NCBI GenBank assembly: GCA_963691705.1
Contig: OY829537.1
Location: forward strand, 51,188,304 to 51,252,303
From: Viola odorata
Taxonomy: Eukaryota > Streptophyta > Magnoliopsida > Malpighiales > Violaceae
Direction of reading: 5' to 3'
Length of the DNA: 64,000 nt
The notes beneath the pieces were generated by a model. That model ran no database searches, had not been told where the DNA came from, and was given only the letters and a program-made list of their open reading frames with translations. Of this stretch, positions 22,195 to 33,794 are shown piece by piece. Both the position numbers and the translations under genes were made by a program. Position 1 is the stretch's first letter, and every line of letters starts with the position of its first letter.

Positions 22195-23277
22195 TGATCG
22201 TGTGTCGAAGACGCTAAATATAAGTGTATAATAGATACGAAAATGGGGGTAGAAATACAACTTATCACTGTCCACAAAGACTTGTAGATTGTGGTAAGAG
22301 GATCGTCCATAGAGACCTCTAGGGAAATGTAGTTTCCTGGTTGACTTCCTCGTCAATGAGTTTGGTTGGGTGAATCTGAAAGTAAAGACAACAAAAAGAA
22401 GTAAAACAGTTCAAATTCATCTTAGTCAAAGGCTTGGCCAAGATAGGGGGTCAAGATGGAAAATCAAATAGAAGAGAATTCCAGGTAAGGGCGATGTGAG
22501 AGCTCCCGTTCTTATGACTCGATCAGTGATTCATGCTTGTTCATCTCTGTATTCATAGTAATGCTATAGAGTGGAGGTGCTCCTGTTCACTCCTGCTTTC
22601 CTCCTCTGCAAATTACCCGGCGGGTGTTCCCTTTCCTGGTAATCCTAGCCAAGGGACACCTTGCTGGTTAAAGGGTTTATCCGTTTGGCTGCTATCTTGA
22701 ATGGTTGTTCGCTTCCTCAATGGTATAGGGGAAGACAGTACCTAGCCCAAGTTGTCTCCCTGTAGAGACCCTAGGTTGTCAATCTGGTCTTGGACTAGAT
22801 CACTTATTTCTTCTAGTCTGGCGCGAGACTAGTTGCCTACTTTACCTATCCTGCAGGTGCTCCCGCTCCTTCAAGGCTAACTACAACTCTTCTCTACTAG
22901 AGTCCAAGAATGATCAGATCTTGTCTCTAGCAAGTTAGCGATTTTATTAAGCTTAAGAAATAAGTAAATACGAATTGGAGAGATTATTAAGGACGGTTTG
23001 ATCTCACGAGTGCATAAGAACGAAGCTCATAAATCCTTACCAAGAATCGGTATTTAGCTACTCATACTCATAGATGGAAAATAAAAATACTTTGATTGCA
23101 TAAAAATATTAAATCCGTGAATTCACAAAACTGGGAAATTCCGGAGCAAAGAAAATGTTTCAATATCCAAGAGAAGGAGAGAGAGCCAGAAGAGAGAATA
23201 AATTCGTCTATATGTAAGCTCAATCTCCTCTGTCGTCTTCCAATTCAAACTCCTAGAAAATCTAGAAAGATAATAAC
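22195..23277 (-). repeat. Athila-2 5' LTR, part 1 (split by Tat insertion)
   Basis: Right-hand LTR of the minus-strand Athila-2, starting TGATCGTGTGTCG and running in parallel with 18976-20060. It is cut after ATAAC (23273-23277), exactly where the Tat element starts. The left LTR copy shows the uninterrupted sequence at the same point (near 20055), which proves the insertion. It continues at 53485. Confidence 0.9.
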
Positions 23278-26200
23278 TGTTAATACCCGAATTTTGACGC
23301 CATTTTTTTAACTTAATTTTAGCATTTCTGTTATTTAGTTAACTTACAGTCATTTTCAGTTGATTTACTGTCGCTAGCATTTTTAGGTATTTCGTTGCGT
23401 TTTAGCATCGTCAGCTTTCGAAATCACATTTTTAATTTTTCGGCACATATTTTCATTATTATTATCATTATTATTTTTAGCCTTAAAAACTACATTTTTG
23501 ACTATCCGGCAGTCGTTTGCTAGTTTTTCCTTCGTTTTAGGCCATCACATGAATTTTAGGATTTTTAATGTTTTAGCGCATTTTTTAGTATTTTTATTAT
23601 TTTATTATTATTTTCATTCGAGCTGTTATTGGACCCGAGTAAGTCCGCTCGGACAATAGCTTGACTTTAAAATGTTTTCCATCAACTAGTTGCTAGATTT
23701 TTTTCTGGTCGCAACGGTCTACAGCGATTCGTGTAATTTTCGGCGTAACGTTATTATTTTTCCGTTCAAACGTTTCACGTTTTTTAACGCGAAAATAAAC
23801 ACGTTAAACGAGAAATTCTCGTCATTCGCTGTAGACGATTAAACCTGTCATATTTTTCTCTACGCGCCGGTACCTTCGGCTCGAAAAGTCGGAACGTTTG
23901 CACGCGGGAACCAGCTCAAGGCCATTTAAATCAGATAAAAGGCCATTTGATCATGGCCATTGATCTGGTCAACCAAGGAAAGTCAACCAGATCAATGGGC
24001 CTTGAATTAATGTGCATAATGCACATGCACAGTGCACGCACGAGGAAGCCGCGAAGTCCTCGCCCGAGCCACCTGCTCCCATCGCGTCTGTAGCTTCCTG
24101 TCCCTCCGCCATCATCACTGCTAGCACCCTAGCCTTGCCACCGCGACCAGCCGGCCTCCACGCGCAGCTCCTCGTCAGGCAAGCCACGCGTTTGAAGGCT
24201 ATAAATACAGCCCCTTATCCAACATATTTCGGGTACCAATTTTGCAAGAGAAAGCTCTGCTCTTCCTCCCTCTTAACTGATAGATCATGTAGAGCTTCAG
24301 TTGTCAAGTTCCAAGCTTTTCCAGTAAGCTTTTTCAAACTTTCTTTTCTTTCATTTTATGCATGTTTCTTCTTTAATTCGTTTGGCTTGGTTGGGATTAG
24401 ATAAATTGCTTGTTTTTGTGCCATTAATTCATGTGCATGATGTAGATTAAATACATGCTTTCAATTTTAAAAATCGTTAGCTAGATTGTGCAAATTAATT
24501 AGTTTTCGATAATTAACGGTTTCGTAATTTTTTTTAAATTAAACTCTGTACGATTTAAACTTCGAGTCAAAGTTCATACGGTCGGGAAGCCGTCGAGGAG
24601 ACGAGCGTCCCGGTATGAAGATTTTCAAGATCCGACCACGTGGTGAAAATGACGATGAATAGTGCCATAATGGCCTATTCATGCGTCAAATGTGATGGGC
24701 TAACCCTTCCTTTTAATTTTCATGGGCCAGGCACTATTTCTGGCCCATTTTCCATTTTTCTTTTCATTTTTCAATTGGGCCCAGCCCATTTTCAATTCTT
24801 TTCAAAACTTCGAGTCACGTTTTTCCGTAAAATAATTCGTATGCTTCGTATGATTATTTTTCGCACTATCAACTGTTTAATTTTCTGCACTTATCAACTG
24901 TTTAAATTCAATACCGCCTACATGGTCGGTCGCAATATCAATTGTTTATTTTCTGCAATATCAACTGCTTTAATTTTCTGTAATATCAATTGCTTTAATT
25001 TTCTGCAGTATCAATCATTAAAATTTCTACAAATCATCAATTGCTTTAATTTCCTGCACTTATCAACTCAGCATTTAATTCTCGTATGCGTCAAATCCAT
25101 CATTTTTCGCATGCAACCAACTCAACATTTAATTCTCGTGTGCGTAAAATCAAACATTTTTCGCATGCAATCAACCCAGCATTTAAATTCTCGCATGCTT
25201 AAAATCAATCATTTTTCGCATGCAATCAACCCTGCATTTAAATTCTCGCATGCTTAAAATCAATCATTTTTCGCAGGCAATCCACCCAGCATTTAAATTT
25301 TCGTATGCTTAAAATCCATCATTTTTCGCATGCAATCAACTCAGCATTTAATTCTCGTATGCGTAAAATCCATCATTTTACGTATGCAATCAACTGTCAT
25401 TTAAATTTTTGCACTCATAAAATTACTTATTTATTTTTCGAGCTATCACTAATACTCTCATTTTGTAGGTTCAATTCAAGCTTCGCTCGAAAGTACGCCT
25501 TTCGATTCCTTTTTATTTATTCAATGCTTTTCGTAAATATCAATCGTATGCATGATATATAGAACTGCTAGAATTAAAATCAACCCACATGAACAACGTG
25601 TTTAAAGAGTTGCTTAAAATGCCATGTTCATATGATTTTAAATTCTCGCTTATATTGACTGCATGTACATGGGGACTTTTGATCCCACATTAGTTTTCCA
25701 CTTCAAAAATCCATCATTTAAATTTGTACTCTGTTAGCAATCCATGTTAGGATCACGTAGTAATTAATTTAATCATGCATGGTCCGATGATGAAAAAGAG
25801 GGCGCTCATTCAGTCTTACGGAAATTTCAGACCCATCACGTTGCGGTCAGGAATAATCAATCAATCTTGATAAACGGTAACCCCGTCAGAAAGATTCTTT
25901 AATTATTCCTGAACGGCCACGATCATAGAAAAGACTAAAGTGACGATTCCTCTGAGGGCCCCCTTTTTCAAAACGCATTTCTCAAACACCTTTTTAAACA
26001 CCTCTCTCATCAACCGGTAACCGTTTTCGGATGTGACTCGGGTGCCTAACACCTTCCCGAGACCATAATACGACCCCGAACCTTTGTCTGGGGTCCAGAC
26101 CCCTTTTTTGTGCCTTTAGTTTTTTTACTTATTATATTTCCTATGCCATGACGATTAGGGTTCCCTAAGCCTAGCAACGAAATGTGGGTGGCGACTTCAT

Positions 26201-26292
26201 TGCATGCTGCTAGGCGTCCCTTTTACGCCGAGCATCTGAAGGTCTCAAATTTCGTTGCACACTCGCGAATTTTTAATTTTCGGGGCGCGACA
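23278..26292 (+). repeat. Tat 5' LTR
   Basis: 3,015 bp from TGTTAATACCCG to GGGGCGCGACA. The promoter half contains a TATA box at 24199-24207. Downstream, 24880-25420 holds tandem repeats: roughly 30-bp units around caatatcaactgctttaattttctg, then roughly 53-bp units around cagcatttaaattctcgcatgc. Compared with the 3' LTR it lacks about 0.7 kb, mainly in the first repeat block. By eye the first 400 bp differ at about 2% of positions. Frames inside it (24012-24404, 24640-25257, 25305-25562) recur in the 3' LTR and show no domain; they are not called as genes. Confidence 0.9.
24199..24207 (+). promoter_or_regulatory. TATA box of Tat 5' LTR
   Basis: CTATAAATA, 0.92 kb into the LTR, followed by a CT-rich presumed start region. 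The same motif stands at 50675-50683 in the 3' LTR and, inverted, near 16620 in the minus-strand LTR fragment. Confidence 0.65.
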
Positions 26293-26295
26293 GTT

Positions 26296-26313
26296 TGGCG
26301 ACTTCACTGGGGA
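26296..26313 (+). other. Tat primer-binding site (Arg tRNA type)
   Basis: TGGCGACTTCACTGGGGA, two bases from TGGCGACTCCGCTGGGGA, the tRNA-Arg site of Ogre/Tat elements, three bases after the LTR end. Confidence 0.8.
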
Positions 26314-26780
26314 AATTAGGGTCGAAGCCGGTTTTATCTTTTTAGAGAGGTGTTTTATTTGTTTATTTATTTGCTTTGATCAATTGTTGGTCTGTTTATT
26401 TATTTGCTTTATCAATTGTCATATGCATTTCATAGCGCCCTACACCCAGGGGACAATTACCAAAATAGGAGGGTAGTAGTGACGCACTAGGACACATGTC
26501 CTGGGTAGTGTTCACCAATCCCAACTCGGATGAACCCCTAAAGCCAGTCGAAAGGTTATACGATTTCGCAAGAAATCGGGAGACTGGACGACACTTTAGG
26601 GACCTTTTTCATGGTATCATCCGGGAACCATTCAAGCTTGTTAGAAATGTCGGAATCAGAGCCCCAGCACGTGCATCATGATTATACCTGTTTGTCGTGG
26701 CATATTGACGTGATTTTTCTGTTATACGAACTGTAAATTTTCTAACACATGCAGGTTACTTTGCATTTAAAATTTTATTT
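26314..26780 (+). other. Tat 5' leader
   Basis: Untranslated stretch between PBS and ORF1. A 61-codon frame at 26496-26681 (VERLYDFARNRETGRHF) could be a small leader peptide but has no recognised relatives. Confidence 0.35.
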
Positions 26781-28487
26781 TTGTCCCATAGGACCCATTT
26801 TGCTCATTCGACATGTCGGCACCTACACTACTTTCATTTAATATTTTCGGGGAGACGAAGTTTCGACGATCAGGCCGCACAAGGAGATCTGTTGGAACGT
26901 GGGTTCGCCCCTGACATCACCACTAAGATCAAAGTAGAAGTCGTGGACTTTGACTTAACTAGGATTCGGATGTTGAGAAATGAGCTGACTGAAGACGAAG
27001 AGACACAGTTTGAGGGTATTTATGGAAAGCTACTGACCCTAGTTGACGTAAAGACTGATTGGGGTTGCATCCGAGCAGCCCTAAAATTTTGGGATCCCTA
27101 TTATCGGTGCTTCTCTTTCGACAAAGAGGTAGACTTGACTCCTACGCTAGAGGAGTACTCAGCTCTGATGTGCTTCACCTCTCCTATATCGGCCATATAC
27201 CAGAATGTTCGACTCGACTCCTCAAGTGTCAAAATAAGGCTCGATAAGTTGTTAGGAATCACTACTCGTGTCAGAGAGGGGGACTACTTCTGGTGCTGGT
27301 CAGATATTGAGGCACGCTTTCGATTGTCCAATGGAAAGAAACGCTTAAGGATTCTGGCTTTCGCCATTGTAGGATTTGTCCTCTTTCCAAAAATGAGGAA
27401 TGCCATCGACTTTGTAGCAGCCAACATCTTTTACGAGATGGAAACAAATGCCATCAATCCTACAACAGCCATTCTGGCCGAGACCTTTCGCTCCTTGGAC
27501 TCTTGTCGAAGAAAAGGGAAAGGGAGACTTACATGTTGCACCCAGTTGTTGACAGTATGGTTGGTCAGCCACTTCAAACAGATTCCTGATCAGACCATTT
27601 TCTTCGCAAGCTACATAAGGTCATGTCCTCTTCTCAGGGTTATCAACGCAATGACCACGGATAGATGGGAGATGGAAAATAAGGATGTCTGGATCGACCG
27701 ATTCATAAACCTCTCAGAAGAAGACTTCAGTTGGCACGCCAAATGGCTGCAGACTTCCAATCCCATCGTCTGCTGCGGACACTTACCTTGGGTTCCTTTG
27801 ATCGGAGCATGGGGATGCACTCACTAATTCCCGTGACGTTCGGCATGACAAGGTCAGACCTGCCGCACGCTGGAGAAAATCAGAACATTCAGTTGTACGC
27901 CCAAGACTGGGCCCACCCTTTTTGCCTCAAAGGACACGGCATCCCTGCAACCACAATACCAGAATATCCACAGTGGAGGTCAAGACGAGTTAACGGAAAT
28001 GTCTTACCTCGCCCAGAAAATCAAAAACCGATGGAAGAAGAAGGGGAATCGCAAGTGAGTGAAGGAATGGATGTCATGGCTTACGCTCAAGTGGTAGAAC
28101 AGATGCGAGCAGCACAAGAAGAACGAGATCTGATGGTAGAGGAAAGGGATATGGCCCAAGCTCGTCAATGTGGCTTAGAGGTCCAGATGAATGAACTGGA
28201 CAGGCAGCACAAGGATTTCATCCGCGTACAAGCAGTACAAAAGAAGGTGGCCCTCAGGGCATTTAAAGAACGCTTGAGCAGTGAAACCCGCAAAAGAGAA
28301 GCATCAAGTGCCATAATCGAAGACAGGGATTCAACGGGTTTTGACTACTCGCGCAGACTTGGGAGAAAGGAAAAACCAAGTACTGCAAAGCCAAATTACC
28401 GCCTTAGAGGCTGAGTTAGAGATGAAAAAATGGGAGTTGGCTTCGATGGAGTACCTTTGGCAACAGGACTCTAACGTCCAGGAATGA
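26781..28487 (+). pseudogene. Tat ORF1 with DUF7745-like domain, two frameshifts
   Basis: The extra ORF that many Tat elements carry ahead of gag. Frame one (26781-27827) contains FWDPYYRCFSFDKEVDLTPT, the typical core of the plant DUF7745 / plant-mobile-domain-like family, and later WLVSHFKQIPDQ. A one-base shift at about 27810-27830 moves reading to the frame covering 27731-28414, with PVTFGMTRSDLPHAGENQ and the coiled coil VVEQMRAAQEERDLMVEERD. A second shift near 28340 would extend the coil (QITALEAELEMKKWEL) to a TGA at 28485. Function in the element is unknown. The true start is uncertain, because the first 40 residues look non-conserved. Confidence 0.65.
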
Positions 28488-29281
28488 CACCTTCAGGGAA
28501 TGGCTCGGATATCGGCAAATCTTTTCTTTTTAGCTAGGACCCCTGATTTCATCTATCTTAGCCATTTTTGATGAATTTAGGAAGTTGGCAAGTTTACCAT
28601 ATTTTGTAAACGCTTTTTAATAAAGTCGTACTCTTTCAGATATCTATTAAATCGCCTCATCTTTTCCATATCAACTATCCCTCCAATACAAACCCAAGAA
28701 AAAAAAAACATCGCAAAACAAACAGAGAAAATCCCTCCGGGATAAAACACAATTGTCTCACCGAAATTCTGAAAAATCAGAACAAGTATTCAAAACATCC
28801 AAGTATCGCTCACTCATAGCCATGTCTTCCTAGTTTATCACAAAAAAAAAAAAGACTCCAAGTTCATAAAAAGATTGTTGTCTCTCCCCTCAGTTGAGTT
28901 CACCAGGCATCAGGCCTTGCATCGTCAAAAGTATAGCGTAAAAGAGGTTTTCCTAGCATGGCGGCATTGGTTGCCCCTGCTGATTTGGGTTTCGCCGTTA
29001 GCATCTCAAATTTGCTTAATATCGTTGGAAAGTATAGAGGCTTCCTTCGTATCTTGTCAACCACTGGGATTCCTCGCCTCTCCGACCGCCCTGAAAATAT
29101 CAAGTGAAAGTGTGGCCGGAAAATGAATGAGCAACGTGGAGGCCTCGGGATTGCATATCACATGTATATCCTCACTTGTATTTACTTTTTCTGTGTTTTT
29201 CCCTTTTTCAGGTTCACGATAGCTCCTCGGAAGCAAGCTACTCCGCACAGGCTCCCCCTAACTAGACTTCAAAAATGAAAA
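28488..29281 (+). other. Spacer between Tat ORF1 and gag
   Basis: About 0.8 kb non-coding. It contains a long pyrimidine tract ending in an acceptor-like TTTTTCAG at 29204-29211 shortly before the gag start, so part of it may be removed by splicing. Frames at 28875-29248 are not supported. Confidence 0.4.
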
Positions 29282-32200
29282 ATGACTGAACTGGCCAAGA
29301 CCGATGAAGCACTAATGGCTAGAATCGCAGAGTTAGAGGAGCAAGTTAGGATCACTAAAGAAAGAGCCACCAGGGCCGAAAAGGAAAGAGATGAAGCTGT
29401 CACCGAAGTGCCACCAGGTTTTGATCTCCCTCAAACAAAAAGGCCTCCCTCTTCGCTCACCGTCGCAGGACCTTCCGTACTCCCACCACTTTCTGCCCCC
29501 CCGGGCCATTGGAGATGGGATAATCCCTTCACTGTACCCACCACTGCACATCCTACAGTTAAGGCGGGTGAAGAGATCTCCCCGTCGCTTCAGCACCTTT
29601 CAATTAACCCTGCTGTGGACCCCAGCAAGAGCCAGGCCCGCCTAGAGGCTTTGTATCTCCCTCCTATTCCTCCGAGCACAATTCCCGAACCTGTGGGAAC
29701 TCAGCTCCTCACTTTCAACCCAGCACAACCTCAGTTCTCATCAGAACCTATGCTGCCCTTCGGTTCTAACCCCATCGGGGCCGAGAAACCAAAAAGTGAC
29801 AGACTGAATCTTCTCGAGGAAAGACTCAGAGCAATCGAAGGGGCCGATCCGTTCGATCCCACAGGTCCCGCCGATATGTGCATGGTCCCCGGGATCGTCA
29901 TACCTCCGAAGTACAAGATCCCGGACTTCGAAAAGTATACTGGGGTAGAATGCTCGAAGACCCACCTCAGAGCATACTGCAACAAGATGGCAGAGATGAT
30001 CCACAACGAACCGTTGTTGATCCATCTATTCCGAGAAAGCTTGACCAATCACGCCCTAACTTGGTATATGGGGCTGGACAGAGCCAGGATCAGGACGTGG
30101 AGAGACCTGTCCGATGCCTTCTACCGACAATATAAATTCAACATAGAGGTGGCTCCTGACCGCGCCGACCTACAAAATCTGGAAAAGAAAATCGGCGAGT
30201 CCGTGAAGACCTATGCTCAGAGATGGAGAGAGTTGGCTTCGAGAATCTCTCCACCCTTAAGCGACAAGGAACTCTTGTCGATTTTCTTGCACACCTTCAA
30301 AGCTCCCTACTACACCTACCTGATCTCGAACCCCTCAAACAGCTTCTCCGACATGGTCCTAATTGCCGAAAGAGTCGAGCAAGGGATTAAGTCTGGACGA
30401 ATCACACATCCAACACCAGAGTCTGTACCAAAGAAAGCATCAGTCGTGAAAAGGGACGTCGGATTTGTGGCTCCCCAAGCTAATCAGGGGCAGTCGTTTC
30501 CACCACCAATGCCTTATTTATTGCCACCACCGTATCATCCGCCATCACTATATCAACCCACCTCCTTTCCTTTTACTTCGCCACCAATTGCTAATATCCT
30601 GCCTCAAAATCCTACACATTTCCCACCACCTCCAGTACAAGCATCACAACCTATGCAACCCAAGCCATATAACCCGCCAAAAGACCCAAATAACCAAAAC
30701 GCGACCAACAATCGGTGGAACCGAGAACCTCTACCTCCTCTCCCTCTTCCCGCGGGGGAAATCTACAAACATCTCTTGGTAGCCGGACAGATCGTACCGG
30801 TTCCTGCTCAGCCTTAATTGCCTCCTTACCCAAAGTGGTATGATCTCAATGCAAGGTGCGAATATCACGCTGGAGCCCCAGGTCACACTCTGGAAAATTG
30901 CTTCGCATTCAAGGCAAAAGTCCATCACTTGATCAAAAGTGGATGGGTATCTTTCGAAGGATTGGCAAAAGGACCCAACACATCCACCAACCCTCTCCCC
31001 AATCATTCCCAAGGAAAGGTAGGGGTGAATGCCATCTCGGCAGGAGAAAGCAACGACCGTCTCTCTTCAGCATCGAGTTGGCCACAAGAACAGCTTTTTT
31101 AGGTCTTAGCTCGAGAGGGATATGTGCCATACACGGAAAGCAATCCAAGTCACTGCATGTATTGCAAGGGAAGCGACGGTCATAAGATCCAAGGTTGCGA
31201 GTTGTTCGCAGGAAAGGTGAGACAACTCTCGAGTCTCGGAGTAATACAAACCCGGAAAGTGACCCCCGGGGAAGGATCCATCAAAACGATCGGAGGTGGA
31301 TTTCCTATCCCGCATAACGCCAAGGGAACCCCACTCCAAATCGTCCAGAAGAAAGGATCGACTTCATCGTGCAAAAGGTTCTCCGCGCACCGCGACGAAG
31401 GCGACCGCGAGATTGACACCTTGGGCCAACCTTCCGGGAAGTTCGATTACCTCGTCAGGTATTCGGCACCACCCTCCTATTCTAGCACAGTGCCCTTACT
31501 ACCTTCTTGGGAATCCTCAGACTCCAAGTCATACCCTTCACCGACATGGTCGCTTCCTCCGTTTCCTTTGAAAGAGATCTACGCAAGCCTCTTGGCAGAC
31601 GGGCAGATTACACCATCCCCACTCTCGCCTCAATCCCGTCCTTACCCTAGCTGGTATGATCCAAAGGTTAGCTGCGAATATCACGCCGGAACCCGAGGAC
31701 ACTCCTTGGAAAACTGTTACGACTTTAGAGAGAAGGTCGAGCACCTAACCAAGGAAGGACGAATCTCGTCTAAAGGTTTAACAAGGGGTCCTGATGTGAC
31801 AACCAGTCCTTTACCGCACCATAATCCTGGGATGAGCGACATTTCTTCCATTGGAATTGACCTTTCTCACCTGTCGATGGGGGAAGTACCCAATGAAGAA
31901 TTGTTCTTCGCATTAGCTAACAACGCATATCTACCATTCCCGGGGAATAGTCAGGCCCAATGCCTATTCTGCCAAGGGGAAAGCAAGCATGACATCCAGG
32001 ATTGCAGACTTTTTTGGTAAAAAGTCAAGCAACTCATAACATTCGGGATCATTCAGACCAAAGGGAAAACCCAAGGAGCAATCAACGTCATCGAGGATAA
32101 TCCTCCAGCACCGTATTCCTTCAAATACGTGGCCCAAACAGGGGATGCAGCCCCTACCCCACGCAAAGTAGTGTTCACGTTAGCTGTGAATACTCCCAGT

Positions 32201-33645
32201 CGGGATTTACACGCGGTCCCATTCAACTATGGATACACGGTGGTCACCACCCCTCCTGCCGTCACATCAACAGGACTGGCTATCGGCGAAGCCTCTCATA
32301 TCGGGGGCATGACCCGCACCGGAAGATGTTACATCTCGGAGGAAGTAGAAAAGCAACGACAAGCCAAAGGGAAAGACCCTGTGATCCGCGAAGAGACGGT
32401 AGAAGAGACGCAAGGCTTGAGCAAGCCTGTAACCGAGGACGAGACAGCTGAGTTCCTCAAGATCATGAAACAGAGCGAGTTCAGCATCATCGAACAGCTA
32501 AAGAAAACCCCAGCTCGCATCTCCATTATGGAGCTGATCCTCACTTCAGAGCCACATCGCCAAGCTCTCTTAAAAGTCTTGAAGCAAGCTTTCGTGACTA
32601 AGGATATCACTACAGAAGGGGTGGAAAACCTTGTCGGAAGGATCCAAGCCTTAAGCAGCATTTCCTTCTCGGAAGAAGAGATCGACCCCTCGGGAAGATA
32701 TCACAACAAGGCCCTATACATCACGGTGGAATGTAAGGGACACGTGATAGCAAAGGCCCTAATCAACAATGGGTCCGCACTTAATGTCATGCCCAGGCAT
32801 GTCCTCGAACAACTGTCGGTCGATTACTCTCTCATGAAACCTAGCGGAATGATGGCTAGGGCTTTCGATGGCACCACTCGAGAGATCATCGGGAACATTG
32901 AGTTGGATATGGTCATCGGGCCCCACACTTTCACCTTGACATTCCAGATCATGGAAATCCAACTCGCTTACAACATGCTTCTAGGAAGGCCTTGGATCCA
33001 TTCAGCAGGAGCCGTCCCCTATTCCCTGCATCAATGCCTCAAATACGTCAAGGACAATGTCCTCGTCACAATATAGGCATAAGAGGCCTTGATCTTGGCC
33101 AAGCATGCATCCGTGCCTTACATCGAAACTGCGGAAACCTTGGAGAGTTCCTTCCAAGCCTTTGAAATCGTCAACGCAGGTTGGATCGAGGAGGGATCCC
33201 CCGTTTGCGAAGCCTCAAAATCTGGGTCAGCCGAAACAACCGCTAAGTCAACACTAGAGGGAAGCTTCCAATTAGGAAAATGGCTCGGGGCCGAGTTACA
33301 AGGATCAAAAGGCTGGGCACCTCCGAAGAGCTTCGGAGACCGATTTGGGTTAGGATACCAACCCAGCAAGGCCGATTTCACTAGGATTGCCCAAGAAAAG
33401 AAAGAAAAGCAGCTGGCTAAGCTATTCGGACGTTCTGCGCCAGAGGGCAAAATGACAATCCCCCATATCAGAACCACGTTCCCCTTCGCCGCTGAAACCA
33501 TCAATGAAAATCCAATCAGGGTATCAGACCTCCGTATCTGCACTCTAGGGGAAGAAGGATCGTCGAATGGTTCAGTCATTTTCGTTAAGAAGTCAGGGGA
33601 GTCTGTGTGCAACTGGACCATCACCATGCTTCCGGATGTCTCTTC
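29282..33645 (+). pseudogene. Tat gag-protease ORF with five in-frame stops
   Basis: A single uninterrupted frame apart from stops at 30815 (TAA), 31100 (TAG), 32018 (TAA), 33074 (TAG) and 33080 (TAA). It starts with a coiled coil (IAELEEQVRITKERATRAEK). The retrotransposon gag core covers about residues 225-370 (YKIPDFEKYTGVECSKTHLR, LTWYMGLDRARI, SFSDMVLIAERVEQGI), followed by a Pro-rich linker. Two repeats of a cysteine/histidine knuckle follow: CEYHAGAPGHTLENC near 30855 and CEYHAGTRGHSLENC near 31673, each with a CMYCKG- or CLFCQG-type partner. The protease core at 32700-33050 reads ALINNGSALNVMP: the catalytic Asp is Asn (codon AAC, 32765-32767). LLGRPWIHSAGAVP follows. The frame ends at 33649, but a splice donor at 33646 precedes that stop. 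Confidence 0.8.
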
Positions 33646-33794
33646 GTAATTTCTCATTTTGAAAAATATATATGTTTTTGGCCCGTTTTCTTACGAAAAC
33701 ATTTTTGTAGAGACTCATGTTCCCTTTTGTTAAAAATCAATATATATGCAAATTTTCATTTTACGCATCTCTTTTTTCTCACTTTTAATTTCAG
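33646..33794 (+). other. Predicted 149-nt intron between protease and RT
   Basis: Begins GTAATT directly before the gag-protease stop and ends TTTTAATTTCAG. T-rich throughout (long runs of T and ATATAT), as plant introns are. Removing it joins codon phase TC to G, so the gag-protease frame (phase 2) continues exactly into the pol frame (phase 1) with ATG at 33796. Ogre elements of the same lineage are known to have an intron at this place. The exact sites here are my prediction. Confidence 0.65.

Noticed and set aside
24012..24404. 130-codon frame in the Tat 5' LTR, repeated at 50488-50880
   Set aside because: It crosses the TATA box and presumed transcription start of the LTR; conservation between the two sites is LTR identity, not selection on a protein.
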